A DNA stretch of 64,000 nt from Lactobacillaceae bacterium UBA5807. GTDB taxonomy: Bacteria > Bacillota > Bacilli > Lactobacillales > Lactobacillaceae. The stretch covers positions 1-64,000 of the forward strand of contig DIDF01000056.1 in NCBI GenBank assembly GCA_002418005.1, read 5' to 3'. Position 1 is the first letter of the stretch. The number at the start of each line of letters is the position of its first letter. The position numbers and the translations under genes were made by a program. This document shows positions 1 to 8,953 of the stretch, in pieces. A model generated the notes under the pieces. The model saw nothing but the letters and a program-made list of their open reading frames with translations, had not been told where the DNA came from and ran no database searches.

Positions 1-1
1 T

Positions 2-229
2 AATTTATTAAAATTATTAAGTTGGCGAAATAATTTTGGCGCATTTGAATTGGAAGGATCCATTTCAATTGAAACCCCAAGTGAAAATCAGATTCAAATT
101 ACTCGCAAAGATAAAGATGGCAAAAATACCGCAGTGTTAAATGCTAATGCGGCCGAAAAAACTTTTACGGTTACCGCCAATGGTCAAACCATTATGCAAC
201 AGACTGAAGCGGACCAAACATCACTTTAA
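2..229 (+). CDS. 3' end of an unrecognised gene, possibly a GH32 C-terminal domain
   Basis: The frame is open from the window edge to a TAA at 227-229, giving about 75 residues. The tail is rich in alternating beta-type residues (ITRKDKDGKNTAVLNANAAE), which suggests a beta-sandwich domain. The next gene resembles the sucrose regulator ScrR, which often sits beside the GH32 hydrolase ScrB, and the beta pattern loosely fits the GH32 C-terminal domain. The protein ends sooner than I would expect for GH32, so this is a weak inference. A strong terminator follows, so the regulator is a separate transcription unit. Confidence 0.5.
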   Translation, partial: NLLKLLSWRNNFGAFELEGSISIETPSENQIQITRKDKDGKNTAVLNANAAEKTFTVTANGQTIMQQTEADQTSL

Positions 230-236
230 ATAACCC

Positions 237-273
237 AAAAATATCAGCGGTCAGGTTTTTCGCTGATATTTTT
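237..273 (+). terminator. Intrinsic terminator of the partial gene
   Basis: A perfect 13-bp stem (237-249 with 261-273) closes an 11-base loop and ends in a T-run. It lies eight bases after the stop codon of the partial gene. Confidence 0.85.
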
Positions 274-323
274 AATTATAATAGAAGGCAGTCTCAACAA
301 TAGTTTGAAATAAGGAGGGCCAA

Positions 324-1271
324 ATGGTCGCAAAACTTCAAGACGTAGCTAAATTAGCCGGCGTTTCAGTCACCACCGTTTCGCGAGTTATCAATAACCG
401 GGGTTATTTAAGCGAACAAACTAAAACTAAAGTTCACCAGGCCATGAAGGAGCTGAATTACCAGCCAAACGCTTTAGCCCAAGCAATTAAAGGCAAACCT
501 TCGCGTTTTGTTGGCATGATTTTCCCAAACCTTACTAACCCGTTCTTCGCCGAACTGGCAAATACCTTGGAACGAAAATTATTTCAAAAGGGTTATAAAG
601 CAATTATTGCTTCTTCAGCTGAAAACGAACAGATTGAACACGACTACTTAGCAATGTTGATGGCAAATCAAGTCGAAGGAATCATTTCCAGTTCCCATAA
701 TCTTGGAATAAAGGAATATCAAGAAATCTCCGCGCCAATCGTTTCTTTTGATCGCCATTTATCTGATAATATTCCGGTTGTTTCTTCGAATAACTATCAA
801 GGTGGCAAATTAGCCGCCCAATATATGGTTGCCCATCACGCTAAAAATGTTGCCGTTTTAATTGATGAAGATGTTTCTAAATCACCCACTCTTATGCGAG
901 TGCAAGCAGCAGTTGATGTGTTAAATACTGCGAACATTAGCTATGTGCCAATGGATTTGAAGACTAAGTCGGCTGAAGATTATTTCCCGGGAAAATTTGA
1001 TGCTGTGATTGCCAGCAACGACGTAATTGCTTTGAAAATCGCCCAAATTATCAAAAAAGCTGGCAAAAGACCTTACAAAAACTTCTTCATCACTGGATAT
1101 GATGGCAGCCAGCTGATTCGTAAGGTTGCCCCAGAGCTGCCAACCATTATTCAGCCAACCGAGAAAATCGCCGATAGACTGATTACAACCCTAATAGCTG
1201 CCATTAACGAAAAACCAACCAATAAAAACCAGGAAGCATTAGCTGTACACTTTCATGAAGGTCATAGCTAA
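324..1271 (+). CDS. LacI-family transcriptional regulator, ScrR-like
   Basis: A 315-residue DNA-binding repressor. Residues 5-25 (LQDVAKLAGVSVTTVSRVIN) form the LacI helix-turn-helix, the hinge helix lies near residues 48-55, and the rest is a periplasmic-binding-protein-like sugar-sensing domain. The run NLGIKEYQEISAPIVSFDRHL resembles sucrose regulators of lactic acid bacteria as I remember them, so ScrR is the best guess but unproven. The start is ATG behind TAAGGAGG. Its targets could be the upstream partial gene or the glycosidase operon downstream on the other strand. I found no convincing operator for either. Confidence 0.85.
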   Translation: MVAKLQDVAKLAGVSVTTVSRVINNRGYLSEQTKTKVHQAMKELNYQPNALAQAIKGKPSRFVGMIFPNLTNPFFAELANTLERKLFQKGYKAIIASSAENEQIEHDYLAMLMANQVEGIISSSHNLGIKEYQEISAPIVSFDRHLSDNIPVVSSNNYQGGKLAAQYMVAHHAKNVAVLIDEDVSKSPTLMRVQAAVDVLNTANISYVPMDLKTKSAEDYFPGKFDAVIASNDVIALKIAQIIKKAGKRPYKNFFITGYDGSQLIRKVAPELPTIIQPTEKIADRLITTLIAAINEKPTNKNQEALAVHFHEGHS

Positions 1272-1357
1272 CATAGTTTTTACGCCTTCACAAAGAAAAA
1301 ATCGCCAAAGCATTTCGATTTGATATACTAGACTCAAAAACCAAAGGAGATATCATT

Positions 1358-1612
1358 TTGACATCAGATGAATTTGAGAAAAAGTACAAGGCTTTAAGAG
1401 AAGAAAGTTTGCCTAATCTATCTAAAGAATATAAACAAAAAGTTGACGAACTGGTAAAGATAAGAAATTCAAAAGAGAATGAAAGCCCAGAAGAAGCTCT
1501 TAACGCAATGTTGGAATACCTTAACCAACTTATGGTTCAAAGAGATCACTTATATGATCAATTGTTTCATGATATATTGAAAGGCTTTATGGTCGATAAG
1601 AAAAGCAATTAA
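1358..1612 (+). CDS. Small charged protein of unknown function
   Basis: An 84-residue protein starting at TTG, chosen because AAAGGAG lies eight bases upstream. It is rich in Glu and Lys and has heptad-like leucine spacing (EALNAMLEYLNQLMVQRDHLYDQLF), so it is probably helical or coiled-coil. There is no signal peptide or membrane segment. A possible extended -10 (TGATATACT) lies about 20 bases before the ribosome site, so it may be transcribed alone. I do not recognise the family. Confidence 0.6.
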   Translation: MTSDEFEKKYKALREESLPNLSKEYKQKVDELVKIRNSKENESPEEALNAMLEYLNQLMVQRDHLYDQLFHDILKGFMVDKKSN

Positions 1613-1640
1613 CAAAAATAGCTTTAAAAAAATGGCAATA

Positions 1641-1690
1641 AATCAGCCTTAACCTGAAAGATCTTTCAGGTTAAGACTGATTATTTTTTA
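1641..1690. terminator. Bidirectional terminator between convergent genes
   Basis: A 20-base arm (1641-1660) pairs with 1663-1682 with one mismatch. A T-run follows on the plus side. It separates the small plus-strand gene from the end of the fucosidase operon. Confidence 0.8.
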
Positions 1691-1729
1691 CTCTATAAGA
1701 TTAATAAGCTGTGATTTCAACAATTACTT

Positions 1730-2845
1730 TTAAAGCGGCTTCTTTGACAAGTCTCTTAAAACTTTCATTTGGGGATCAGGCAAACTTCCATCCGCCTTTG
1801 GGCCAACGTTTAAGAGAAGTCGGCCCCGTTTTGGCCGCGCCGCATCCACCATATTGCGAACCTGTTGAGCGGTGACAAAATTCTCCGGTTGGGCAGCTTG
1901 GTTATATCCAAAAGAATAATCCATCCCCCGAGTGATTTCATAATAATCCGTAGCACCGGTCCAGGTGGTTTGATATTCCAAAGTCCGGTAATCATAATAT
2001 TGCGCTGGCCCAATCTTTGGATGACGTCGTTGTTTCCAGGTTACATAATCTGCGCCAAGGTTAAACAACGGAAACAAAGCTTGGTGTCTCATCCAACCCG
2101 GATAATCACCCCAGCGATCATTTACCATCCCTTCAGGAACTGCTTTGTAATAATCAGCAAAAAGCTGGGGCAGGCGTTCATCTTGGGGGTAACCAATGTC
2201 ACTCCATAAAATATCCGGGTGGTAGCGTTCGATTAATTCGTGCCACTGCCCCCAAACATAATCCCGGTACTCTTGAGAATGGTCACTGTTTAACAAAAAC
2301 GTCGCAGCGTTTTGAATCCGTTGGTGTTTAAATGTCCAATCCAAAAGACTGGAGTAATAAACACCAAAGCGCATTCCGCGGGCCCGAACTGCTTTGGCAA
2401 GTTGACCGACAAAATCAAATTTCAGATTATAACCTGGCTTGCGACGATTTTTCACCTGAGTGTCATACATCACAAAGCCATCGTGGTGTTTAGTTACCAC
2501 AACAACATACTTAGCGTGAGCTGCTTTAAAAGCATCAGCCCAGGCATTCACGTCAACTTGCGAAGCAGTTTTTTGAAAATCCTTCGCAAAATCACTATAA
2601 GGTTTAGCGCCATAATGTTCTTGATGATACCGACCAGTCGGACCATCGGGAAACATCATGCTGTTACAGTACCATTCAGCGTATGGTTGAGTTTGCCAAT
2701 GTTGAAACTGAGTTGGATGTTTACTTTTAAGCGGAGCTGGGGCAAAGGCCGGCACACTGTACAGTCCCCAGTGAATAAAAATTCCAAAATCGGCAGACTC
2801 AAACCAAGCCGGAGCTTTTTTACGATGAATGTTAACCAGCGTCAT
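1730..2845 (-). CDS. Alpha-L-fucosidase, GH29
   Basis: A glycosidase removing alpha-linked L-fucose with retention of configuration. GH29 marks are FGIFIHWGLYSVPAF near the N-terminus, VVTKHHDGFVMY, and ILWSDIGYP, whose Asp is the expected nucleophile. There is no signal peptide, so it should act on imported oligosaccharides. I chose the ATG at 2845 over 2854 because AAGGGATG overlaps the earlier ATG and is well spaced for the later one, giving 371 residues. It ends soon after the LLLNVGPKADG motif, without the WLKVNGEAIYGT-like tail many GH29 enzymes have. It is last in an operon with the symporter and the GH3 gene. Confidence 0.9.
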   Translation of the reverse strand: MTLVNIHRKKAPAWFESADFGIFIHWGLYSVPAFAPAPLKSKHPTQFQHWQTQPYAEWYCNSMMFPDGPTGRYHQEHYGAKPYSDFAKDFQKTASQVDVNAWADAFKAAHAKYVVVVTKHHDGFVMYDTQVKNRRKPGYNLKFDFVGQLAKAVRARGMRFGVYYSSLLDWTFKHQRIQNAATFLLNSDHSQEYRDYVWGQWHELIERYHPDILWSDIGYPQDERLPQLFADYYKAVPEGMVNDRWGDYPGWMRHQALFPLFNLGADYVTWKQRRHPKIGPAQYYDYRTLEYQTTWTGATDYYEITRGMDYSFGYNQAAQPENFVTAQQVRNMVDAARPKRGRLLLNVGPKADGSLPDPQMKVLRDLSKKPL

Positions 2846-2857
2846 TATGATCATCCC

Positions 2858-4273
2858 TTAGTACTTGCGTGAAAGTTGCCCAACCACTTCTTCGTGGCTC
2901 ATTTTACCAGCGTTAGCTTCAGCCATCAGCTGAACGTCGTGATCATTTAAGTGATAGAACAAAAGCGGAATCAATGCGACGGCTGCGCCTAAAGCAGGAA
3001 GTAATTCGGCAACGATCCACAAACCATTCAACGCTTCTGGAGATTGCTGGATTGCTAATCTCTGTAAATCGGCAAAACTAGTTGCCTGAATTGGTGCCCA
3101 GGCAAACAAGCCTAAAACAAACAGACCCAGTGGTTGGGCAAGTGAAATCAATTTGCCTGAAAATGACTGAATCGCAAAAGCAATTCCTCGAGCATCAATC
3201 CCCGAAGTAAATTTGGCGTATTCAACTACATCTGGAGTAAAGGTGAGGTTCAAAGTTAAAACAACTCATTGAGGAATTGACCTTAGCGCAATTAAGCCAA
3301 GATATAAAGGTAAGCTTTTCGTACCACCCAGGTACACAAGCAACGTGGCAACAGATAGGACAGCCGCACTAATGAAGAATAGCCTGAATTTGTCGATATG
3401 TTTTAAAATTATGCCCATAAATGGCGCAAGTAAAGCCATTGGAATGGCCATCGCCACCATAGTTACCGCAGAAATCAAGGCACTGCCAAAGAAATAATAG
3501 GAAACAAACATGTCCACAGCACTAGAGGTCCAAGTAATGCCACTAATAATATAGTAAAGATAATATCGCTGCAGATACTTATTGGCTTTAACATATTCCC
3601 ACATCTGTTTCAAAGTGTAACGCTGGTTCTCTTTAATTTGATGAACCCGTTCTTTAGCAAAAAAAGAAACTGGCAACATCAACAAAAACATGATTGCACT
3701 AAGCACAATCGCTGTCATCCCGAAGGTGAAGCCACCTTTTTCAGAAACCATATACGTGGCAATCATTGAGGAAATGAAAGTCCCAACCAAAGCCGCCATT
3801 CGCGCAATTGATAAAATGGTATTCCGTTCATCGGTACTAGTTGTCATCAAAGTAACCAAGTTATAAATAGGTACGTCAGAAATTGTGTAACAAAAGTCCC
3901 AAAGAATATAAGAAATTGTAAACCAAAGCAGCTTTTGTCCTGAATCTAGTCCTGTCGGAATGTTAAAGACAATGATGGTCATAAGCGGCACAATTATCAT
4001 CGCAATTCTTAACCATGGTAGTGATCTGCCTGATTTGAATCGAACCTTATCAAAAATGATTCCAAAAAATGTGTCGGAAAAAGCATCCCACAGTTTAACC
4101 GCGACCATTGCGAAAGCCACTTGAGCCAGCTGAATTCCATTCATCAACAGGTAAGTTGTCAGCATCCCGGTAAGAAAACTCATCGCCATGCCTTGGCCGG
4201 TAAAATATGTCCAAAAACTGACTCGTTCTTTGCCGCCGGTTTGGTTTGCTACTTTTACGTTTTTTTCAGCCAT
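2858..4273 (-). pseudogene. GPH-family sugar:cation symporter interrupted by an in-frame TGA
   Basis: Two stretches in the same frame together make a normal-length (about 470 codons) glycoside-pentoside-hexuronide symporter. The first 335 residues run from an ATG at 4273 to a TGA at 3266-3268. The frame then continues through VVLTLNLTFTPDVVEYAKF to a stop at 2858. Intact homologues have a similar LNxTFTPD..EY segment at this place with no break. About 11-12 membrane helices are expected. It lies between the GH3 and GH29 genes and probably imports their substrate. Restarting at the TTG at 3253 would give only a C-terminal fragment. Sequence error, true decay and UGA read-through are all possible. 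Confidence 0.85.
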
Positions 4274-4288
4274 TATTCATTCCCTCTT

Positions 4289-6646
4289 TTAATGGTTAGC
4301 CAGCCATACCAACAAATCGACCATCCAAAGCTTTAAACTGCCACCACTTTGTTGAGCCAGTCTAATTAAAGGGGTATCCCAAACCAGCGTCGCAATGAAT
4401 TGCCCTTCCGTTGACTTAGGATCATTCCCGTCATTTTTTTGCATACTAGCAATGACGGTAGCAGCAACCTTACGCGCAACAAATGAATGCTTTGCCAAGT
4501 CGCGGGGAATACTTAACCGAGTAAATTCACCTGGTTGAGGTTCGGTCTCTTTAACCGGAGTTAAGCCGCTAAGTTTTGTAAAGTCCGCCACATTTGGTAA
4601 ACCAGTTGGCTTTTGATACCAAGCAGGTGCTGGCACCACAAAAGCAGGCGCATCAACATTAATAGGTAAGGAACTAACAATTTCTCGGCTGCTGGTACCA
4701 ACAAACACATGCCAGGCGCCACCGGCGAGAGTAAACTGCTGATTTTTTTCATCCCAACGGCAAAAAGCTCGAGCTGGCAATAAAAGAGTAACAGTTTTTT
4801 CTTGGCTAGGATCTAACCAAACTTTTTGAAATCCCGCTAAAATTTTCTGGGGAGCCAGTTGTGCCTGGTTGTCCTCGCCAACATAAGCTTGAACCACTTG
4901 GGCACCACGGACTTTACCAGTATTTTTAACGGTCACAGTAACTTTAGCTGGTAGATTTTCTGGTGAAAAAGTATCTTGATTTAAATGGATATTCTCCAGA
5001 GTAAACGTTGTATAACTAAGCCCAAATCCAAATGGATAGGCAACGTCTTTGCCCGCTTTGTCATAATAGCGGTAACCAACATAAAGACTTTCGGCATAAG
5101 GAACTGATAAAGGATTCTTACCAAACAAGGCACTAGACGGGACATCTTTATAATCCAACGGATAGGTTTCGGCCAATTTCCCAGAAGGAGAAACTTCACC
5201 AAATAAAAGCCGGCAAGCAGCTTTGCCAACCGATTCACCGCCTAAAAACAAATTCAAAACTGCTTTGGCATCAGCGGCCCATTTAGTTGAAACAACCGAT
5301 CCGGAGAGCAGAAGAACAACTACATTCTGATTAGCTTCCGCAACCGCGTGCAACAACGCAACTTGATTGGCAGGTAAATCAATCGTCGTTCGATCAGTAC
5401 CTTCTGCTTCGGCACTTTCTGGCAGTCCGATTACGACAAGGGTGTTATCAGCTAGTTTTGCGGTCTTTACAGCTTCTTCCACCAATTTAGAATCATCTTT
5501 TCCAGAAAGAGAATATCCAGGGGCAAAAGATACTTCATGACCGGCTTCTTTTAGACCAGCTAAAATCGAGGTACTTTGGTTAGTCGTAATGTGCGATGAG
5601 CCGGCTCCCTGAAATCTAGTAGAATCAGCCAGTTCACCAATCACTGCAAGTTTTTTGTCATCTTTTAACGGTAATATGCCATCATTCTTCATCAAAACTG
5701 CTGACTGCTCTTCAATGGTTTGAGCAAGCTCAGCATGCTGTTTCAAAAGACTGGTTCTGTCAGTGGTTCCGGCTGGGCGTTTACGCTCTGCCAGGCTGGC
5801 AATCTTAGTTACGGCGCGAGCCAAAGAATCCTTATCTAACGAACCATTGTGTAAAGCCTTTAATGCAGATTTATCAAAAAAGTGACCCGAGGAAGGCATT
5901 TCAAGGTCAGTCCCGGCGCTGAGACTTTTAACTTTATCATTTAATGCACCCCAGTCGCTGACAATCATTCCTTTAAAACCCCATTGACCGCGTAAAACCT
6001 TTTTGAGCAGATATTCATTATCACTCATGTAAGTGCCGTTAATCATGTTATAGGAAATCATCAAAGTTTCCGGCTGACTGCGAGTTACCGCTATTCTAAA
6101 GGCCTCTAAGTAAAGTTCATGTAAGGCAGTAGAATCAATCAGCGAATCGGATCGCAGTCGATCGGTTTCCTGATTGTTGCCGGCAAAATGCTTTATTGAT
6201 GCTCCAACTCCGTGCTGCTGCAAGCCTTTGATCCAGGATGCTGCCAACATTCCGGAAAGAAATGGGTCTTCGGAGAAGTATTCAAAATTGCGACCACCCA
6301 GAGGATTACGCTTCATTGTGACACCTGGGCCAAGAACAACGCTGACATTCTTTGAACGGGCTTCATCGGCAATTGCGCCACCCATTTTCTCGAGTAGAGT
6401 TGGATCCCAGCTGCTGGCCGAAGCACTTCCCGTTGGAAAAGCGGTGGCATTAGCGGCTTTGTTAATTTCTAGATGACCCGCTTGCTGCTCTTGATAACGT
6501 AAACCATGGGGTCCATCAGTCATCATAAATGATGGAATGTTATCAACACTTTCAGTATGCCAAAAGTCTTTGCCTGACGTCAGCTTCATAGCATCTTCAT
6601 CTGATAATTCGCGATGATTTTTACCATTTCCAATTGAAATTGTCAT
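4289..6646 (-). CDS. GH3 beta-glycosidase (beta-glucosidase type)
   Basis: A 785-residue enzyme, first gene of the glycosidase operon. The N-terminal GH3 barrel includes KHFAGNNQE near residue 152 and the nucleophile Asp at about 231 in MIVSDWGALND. The GH3 C-terminal alpha/beta domain follows (around 310-530), then a fibronectin-III-like domain near 565-640. The last 120 residues (after LSGLTPVKETE) are an extra tail common in lactobacillar beta-glucosidases. No signal peptide is seen, so it should act on imported oligosaccharides. Beta-glucosidase, xylosidase and N-acetylglucosaminidase activities cannot be separated from sequence alone. The symporter starts 15 bases after its stop. Confidence 0.9.
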   Translation of the reverse strand: MTISIGNGKNHRELSDEDAMKLTSGKDFWHTESVDNIPSFMMTDGPHGLRYQEQQAGHLEINKAANATAFPTGSASASSWDPTLLEKMGGAIADEARSKNVSVVLGPGVTMKRNPLGGRNFEYFSEDPFLSGMLAASWIKGLQQHGVGASIKHFAGNNQETDRLRSDSLIDSTALHELYLEAFRIAVTRSQPETLMISYNMINGTYMSDNEYLLKKVLRGQWGFKGMIVSDWGALNDKVKSLSAGTDLEMPSSGHFFDKSALKALHNGSLDKDSLARAVTKIASLAERKRPAGTTDRTSLLKQHAELAQTIEEQSAVLMKNDGILPLKDDKKLAVIGELADSTRFQGAGSSHITTNQSTSILAGLKEAGHEVSFAPGYSLSGKDDSKLVEEAVKTAKLADNTLVVIGLPESAEAEGTDRTTIDLPANQVALLHAVAEANQNVVVLLLSGSVVSTKWAADAKAVLNLFLGGESVGKAACRLLFGEVSPSGKLAETYPLDYKDVPSSALFGKNPLSVPYAESLYVGYRYYDKAGKDVAYPFGFGLSYTTFTLENIHLNQDTFSPENLPAKVTVTVKNTGKVRGAQVVQAYVGEDNQAQLAPQKILAGFQKVWLDPSQEKTVTLLLPARAFCRWDEKNQQFTLAGGAWHVFVGTSSREIVSSLPINVDAPAFVVPAPAWYQKPTGLPNVADFTKLSGLTPVKETEPQPGEFTRLSIPRDLAKHSFVARKVAATVIASMQKNDGNDPKSTEGQFIATLVWDTPLIRLAQQSGGSLKLWMVDLLVWLANH

Positions 6647-6771
6647 TCATTATTCCCCCAAATCATTTAATGGAGAATTGGCCTGGCTCACTTAAAGCGC
6701 CCAATCCCTAGTAACTTAATTTGAGAATACCATTGCCCCTCTTTTTTGTACATTCATTCAACTCTTTAGAA

Positions 6772-6808
6772 ACAAAAAAAGTGAACCCTTGATAAATCAA
6801 GAGCTCAC
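6772..6808 (-). terminator. Terminator downstream of tRNA-Arg
   Basis: A 13-bp stem (6781-6793 with 6796-6808) whose two non-Watson-Crick pairs are G-U only when read on the minus strand. A minus-strand T-run follows at 6774-6780. Confidence 0.75.
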
Positions 6809-6820
6809 CATCATATATTA

Positions 6821-6892
6821 TGCGTCCCATGGGAATCGAACCCACATCATGAGGACCGAAATCTCATGTGCTATCCATTACACTAAGGACGC
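6821..6892 (-). tRNA. tRNA-Arg (anticodon UCG)
   Basis: On the minus strand the acceptor arms GCGTCCT and GGGACGC pair, with discriminator A at 6821. The D arm reads GTG...CAC, the T arm carries GGTTCGATTCC, and the anticodon stem TGAGA/CCTCA holds the loop TTTCGGT, so positions 34-36 are TCG. The bottom pair of that stem is an A-C mismatch. CCA is not encoded. Anticodon UCG reads CGA and CGG. The gene is solitary, with its own terminator. Confidence 0.88.
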
Positions 6893-6945
6893 CCAACATC
6901 TATTAATTATAATGTTTGCTGCCAAAAATGGCAATTAAAATCCGA

Positions 6946-7269
6946 TTATCCTCTGGCTACTCTAGAAGCTTGGCTTTCCAAGTAAGCTAAAGCTTCGGTA
7001 GGACTTTTTTTGAAATCATCTTCAAAAGTATCGCCCTTTGGTTTGACTGAATTAGTTTTTTTGCCAAAAATATCGGTAATTTCAATTTCTTCGCCCTTTA
7101 AAGTGCCAGTATCATAATGGCCTTCTTCGGAGATTGTTAGATAAGACTGAAACGCATCCTCGACGGTTTTTCTAAGGACGTCTTCTTCTGTAATGGAAGA
7201 ATCGTCAGCCTTCATTACCTCAAATTTTTGTTTTACTTCTTGCATATCTTGTGGATAGTCTAGTGACAT
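6946..7269 (-). CDS. Acidic protein of unknown function
   Basis: A 107-residue soluble protein starting at ATG 7269 (MSLDYPQDMQEVK). An upstream ATG at 7284 is unlikely because it overlaps the ribosome site GGAGG, which sits eight bases before 7269. The protein is strongly acidic, with no signal peptide, membrane helix or Cys. The N-terminal half looks helical. The centre (GTLKGEEIEITDIFGKK) may be a small beta unit. It is a single gene flanked by the tRNA and a plus-strand gene. Not recognised. Confidence 0.75.
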   Translation of the reverse strand: MSLDYPQDMQEVKQKFEVMKADDSSITEEDVLRKTVEDAFQSYLTISEEGHYDTGTLKGEEIEITDIFGKKTNSVKPKGDTFEDDFKKSPTEALAYLESQASRVARG

Positions 7270-7441
7270 AAAATCATCCTCCATTCTTTCCAGAGGTTAT
7301 GATAGCATGTTTAGCAAAAATAGTTTATCGGAAACACTTAAGCAATTAATACCTGTTATTTTAAGACTAGTTTTAAAATAAATGTTGACAATGTTATTTG
7401 AACAATCAATAATACCCATTAAATAATAAAAGAGGCAAGCT

Positions 7442-8041
7442 ATGAACATTGATATATTACTATTTTCAGGATTTGAACCACTTGATGTGTTTGGCCCAGT
7501 TGAAGCTTTTGTTCACACTGATGGGGTTAAAGTTCAATACTTTTCTCAAAATGGTGGGCAAATCACCACTTTTAACAATTTAAAAGTTGATACTAAACCA
7601 TTCAATCATATTAATCCTAATGATACAATTCTCCTTCCAGGAGGTGCCGGCACCCGGCCTTTAGTAAAAAATACCAAATTTGTCTCAGAACTAGGAAAAT
7701 TAGCAGCTGCTGCCAAATATGTCCTGACCGTTTGCACCGGATCTGCAGTTTTGGCCCGCACGCCACTTCTAAATGGTAAAAAAGCTACATCTAATAAGAA
7801 TGCCTTTGACTGGGTTAAAAGTCAAAACGATCAAGTTGACTGGCAGGGCAATGCTCGCTGGGTTAGAGACGGCAAGTACTACACCGCTTCTGGAATTTCC
7901 GCCGGCACTGACATGGCCTTGGGCTTCATTTCGGATCAATTTGGAAAAGACAAAGCCCAAGCCCTCGCAAAACAAATGGAATATACCTGGAATGCTGATC
8001 CTAAAAATGATCCATTCGCAGTTACAAAACAAATCGAATAA
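7442..8041 (+). CDS. DJ-1/PfpI-family protein
   Basis: A 199-residue class-I glutamine-amidotransferase-like protein. The nucleophile-elbow motif is VLTVCTGSAVLAR, with the Cys at about residue 99, and the N-terminus (IDILLFSGFEPLDVFGPVEAF) matches the ThiJ/PfpI group that includes isonitrile hydratases and AraC-type sensor domains without their DNA-binding part. The precise reaction cannot be told. The ribosome site AGAGG lies seven bases before ATG. It is monocistronic, with its own terminator. Confidence 0.85.
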   Translation: MNIDILLFSGFEPLDVFGPVEAFVHTDGVKVQYFSQNGGQITTFNNLKVDTKPFNHINPNDTILLPGGAGTRPLVKNTKFVSELGKLAAAAKYVLTVCTGSAVLARTPLLNGKKATSNKNAFDWVKSQNDQVDWQGNARWVRDGKYYTASGISAGTDMALGFISDQFGKDKAQALAKQMEYTWNADPKNDPFAVTKQIE

Positions 8042-8054
8042 TCAACTTATTATT

Positions 8055-8094
8055 AAGCCTAATTCCAAGAATCAAAAAGGAGTTAGGCTTTTTT
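8055..8094 (+). terminator. Terminator after the DJ-1/PfpI gene
   Basis: The 8-bp stem AAGCCTAA/TTAGGCTT (8055-8062 and 8083-8090) is followed by six T. Confidence 0.7.
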
Positions 8095-8288
8095 AGTGAA
8101 TCAAGATTGGATTATTCAAAATTATAACTTAAGTATCAAATGATTTGGTTAATCGCTGAACAAAAGTAAATTTTTGCTCAAAAAATTTTATTATTTACCA
8201 TTGTTAATCCTAGTTATTTCTTGATTTTTCCTTGTGAATAGTCGAGTATAAGGGTTAGGTTATCTGTCAACTAAAGGAGGTTATTACT

Positions 8289-8933
8289 ATGCCAAAAGCA
8301 ATTACTGTTGAACAATCACGGGCACTCGATGACAAGACAATTCACACAATCGGAATCCCTTCCATGGTTCTCATGGAACGGGCAGCCCTAAAGATCTATG
8401 AAAACATGCTAGCCAATCCTGATTTGGATCTGAGCCGAATTTTAGTATTAGCTGGCGGCGGGAATAATGGTGGTGACGCTTTGGTTGTCGCCCGATTATT
8501 TTACACTCACGGTTATGACGTCAGCATTTTAAATGTGGGCAATCCCGCTCATGCAAGTGAGGACCACAAAGCGCAAACAAAAATTTGTGAATACTATAAG
8601 ATTCCAACCATTAAGATGGAAGATAATTTTGATGATTTCACCACAATTGTTGATGGTTTGTTTGGAAGTGGCCTTTCGAGAAACGTTGAAGGTGACTATG
8701 CTAAAGTTATCGACAAAGCAAATGCTTCAACCGCTAATATTCATGCCATTGACATCCCTTCCGGATTGAATGGTGACACCGGTGAAGTTATGGGAACCGC
8801 AATTAAAGCAACCAGCACCTCAACTATCGCCTACGCAAAAACTGGCATGGTCCAAGAAAAAGCCAGACCTTACACCGGTAAAATTTTTGTTGATGACATT
8901 GGCATTTACGAAGGCGACCAAGCTGAAAGTTAA
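8289..8933 (+). CDS. nnrE: NAD(P)H-hydrate epimerase
   Basis: A metabolite-repair enzyme interconverting the R and S forms of hydrated NAD(P)H so that the dehydratase can restore the cofactor. The 214 residues cover only the YjeF N-terminal domain; the dehydratase domain fused in many bacteria is absent. Seen motifs are LAGGGNNGGDALVVARLF, VDGLFGSGLSR and AIDIPSGLNGDTG (substrate and potassium site). The ribosome site AAAGGAGG precedes ATG. It leads an operon with a dipeptidase gene 20 bases on and an FAD/NAD(P)-binding protein. Confidence 0.93.
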   Translation: MPKAITVEQSRALDDKTIHTIGIPSMVLMERAALKIYENMLANPDLDLSRILVLAGGGNNGGDALVVARLFYTHGYDVSILNVGNPAHASEDHKAQTKICEYYKIPTIKMEDNFDDFTTIVDGLFGSGLSRNVEGDYAKVIDKANASTANIHAIDIPSGLNGDTGEVMGTAIKATSTSTIAYAKTGMVQEKARPYTGKIFVDDIGIYEGDQAES

Positions 8934-8953
8934 TTCATCTAGGAGGCCGTTTA

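Noticed and set aside
1688..1745. Short alternative frame at the fucosidase end reading KEAALKVIVEITAY
   Set aside because: It looked like a possible original C-terminus lost by frameshift, but it does not match GH29 tails and the current stop gives an acceptable family length.
1865..2209. 114-residue plus-strand open frame inside the fucosidase gene
   Set aside because: It is the antisense shadow of GH29 codons, with no ribosome site and an unlikely protein composition.
6655..6770. Possible catabolite-repression (cre) site before the GH3 operon
   Set aside because: The GCGC-containing stretch does not match the cre consensus and lacks symmetry.
8100..8288. Possible riboswitch upstream of nnrE
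   Set aside because: The gap is AT-rich, with no conserved aptamer motif or paired stem and terminator; a promoter is expected but none is clear.
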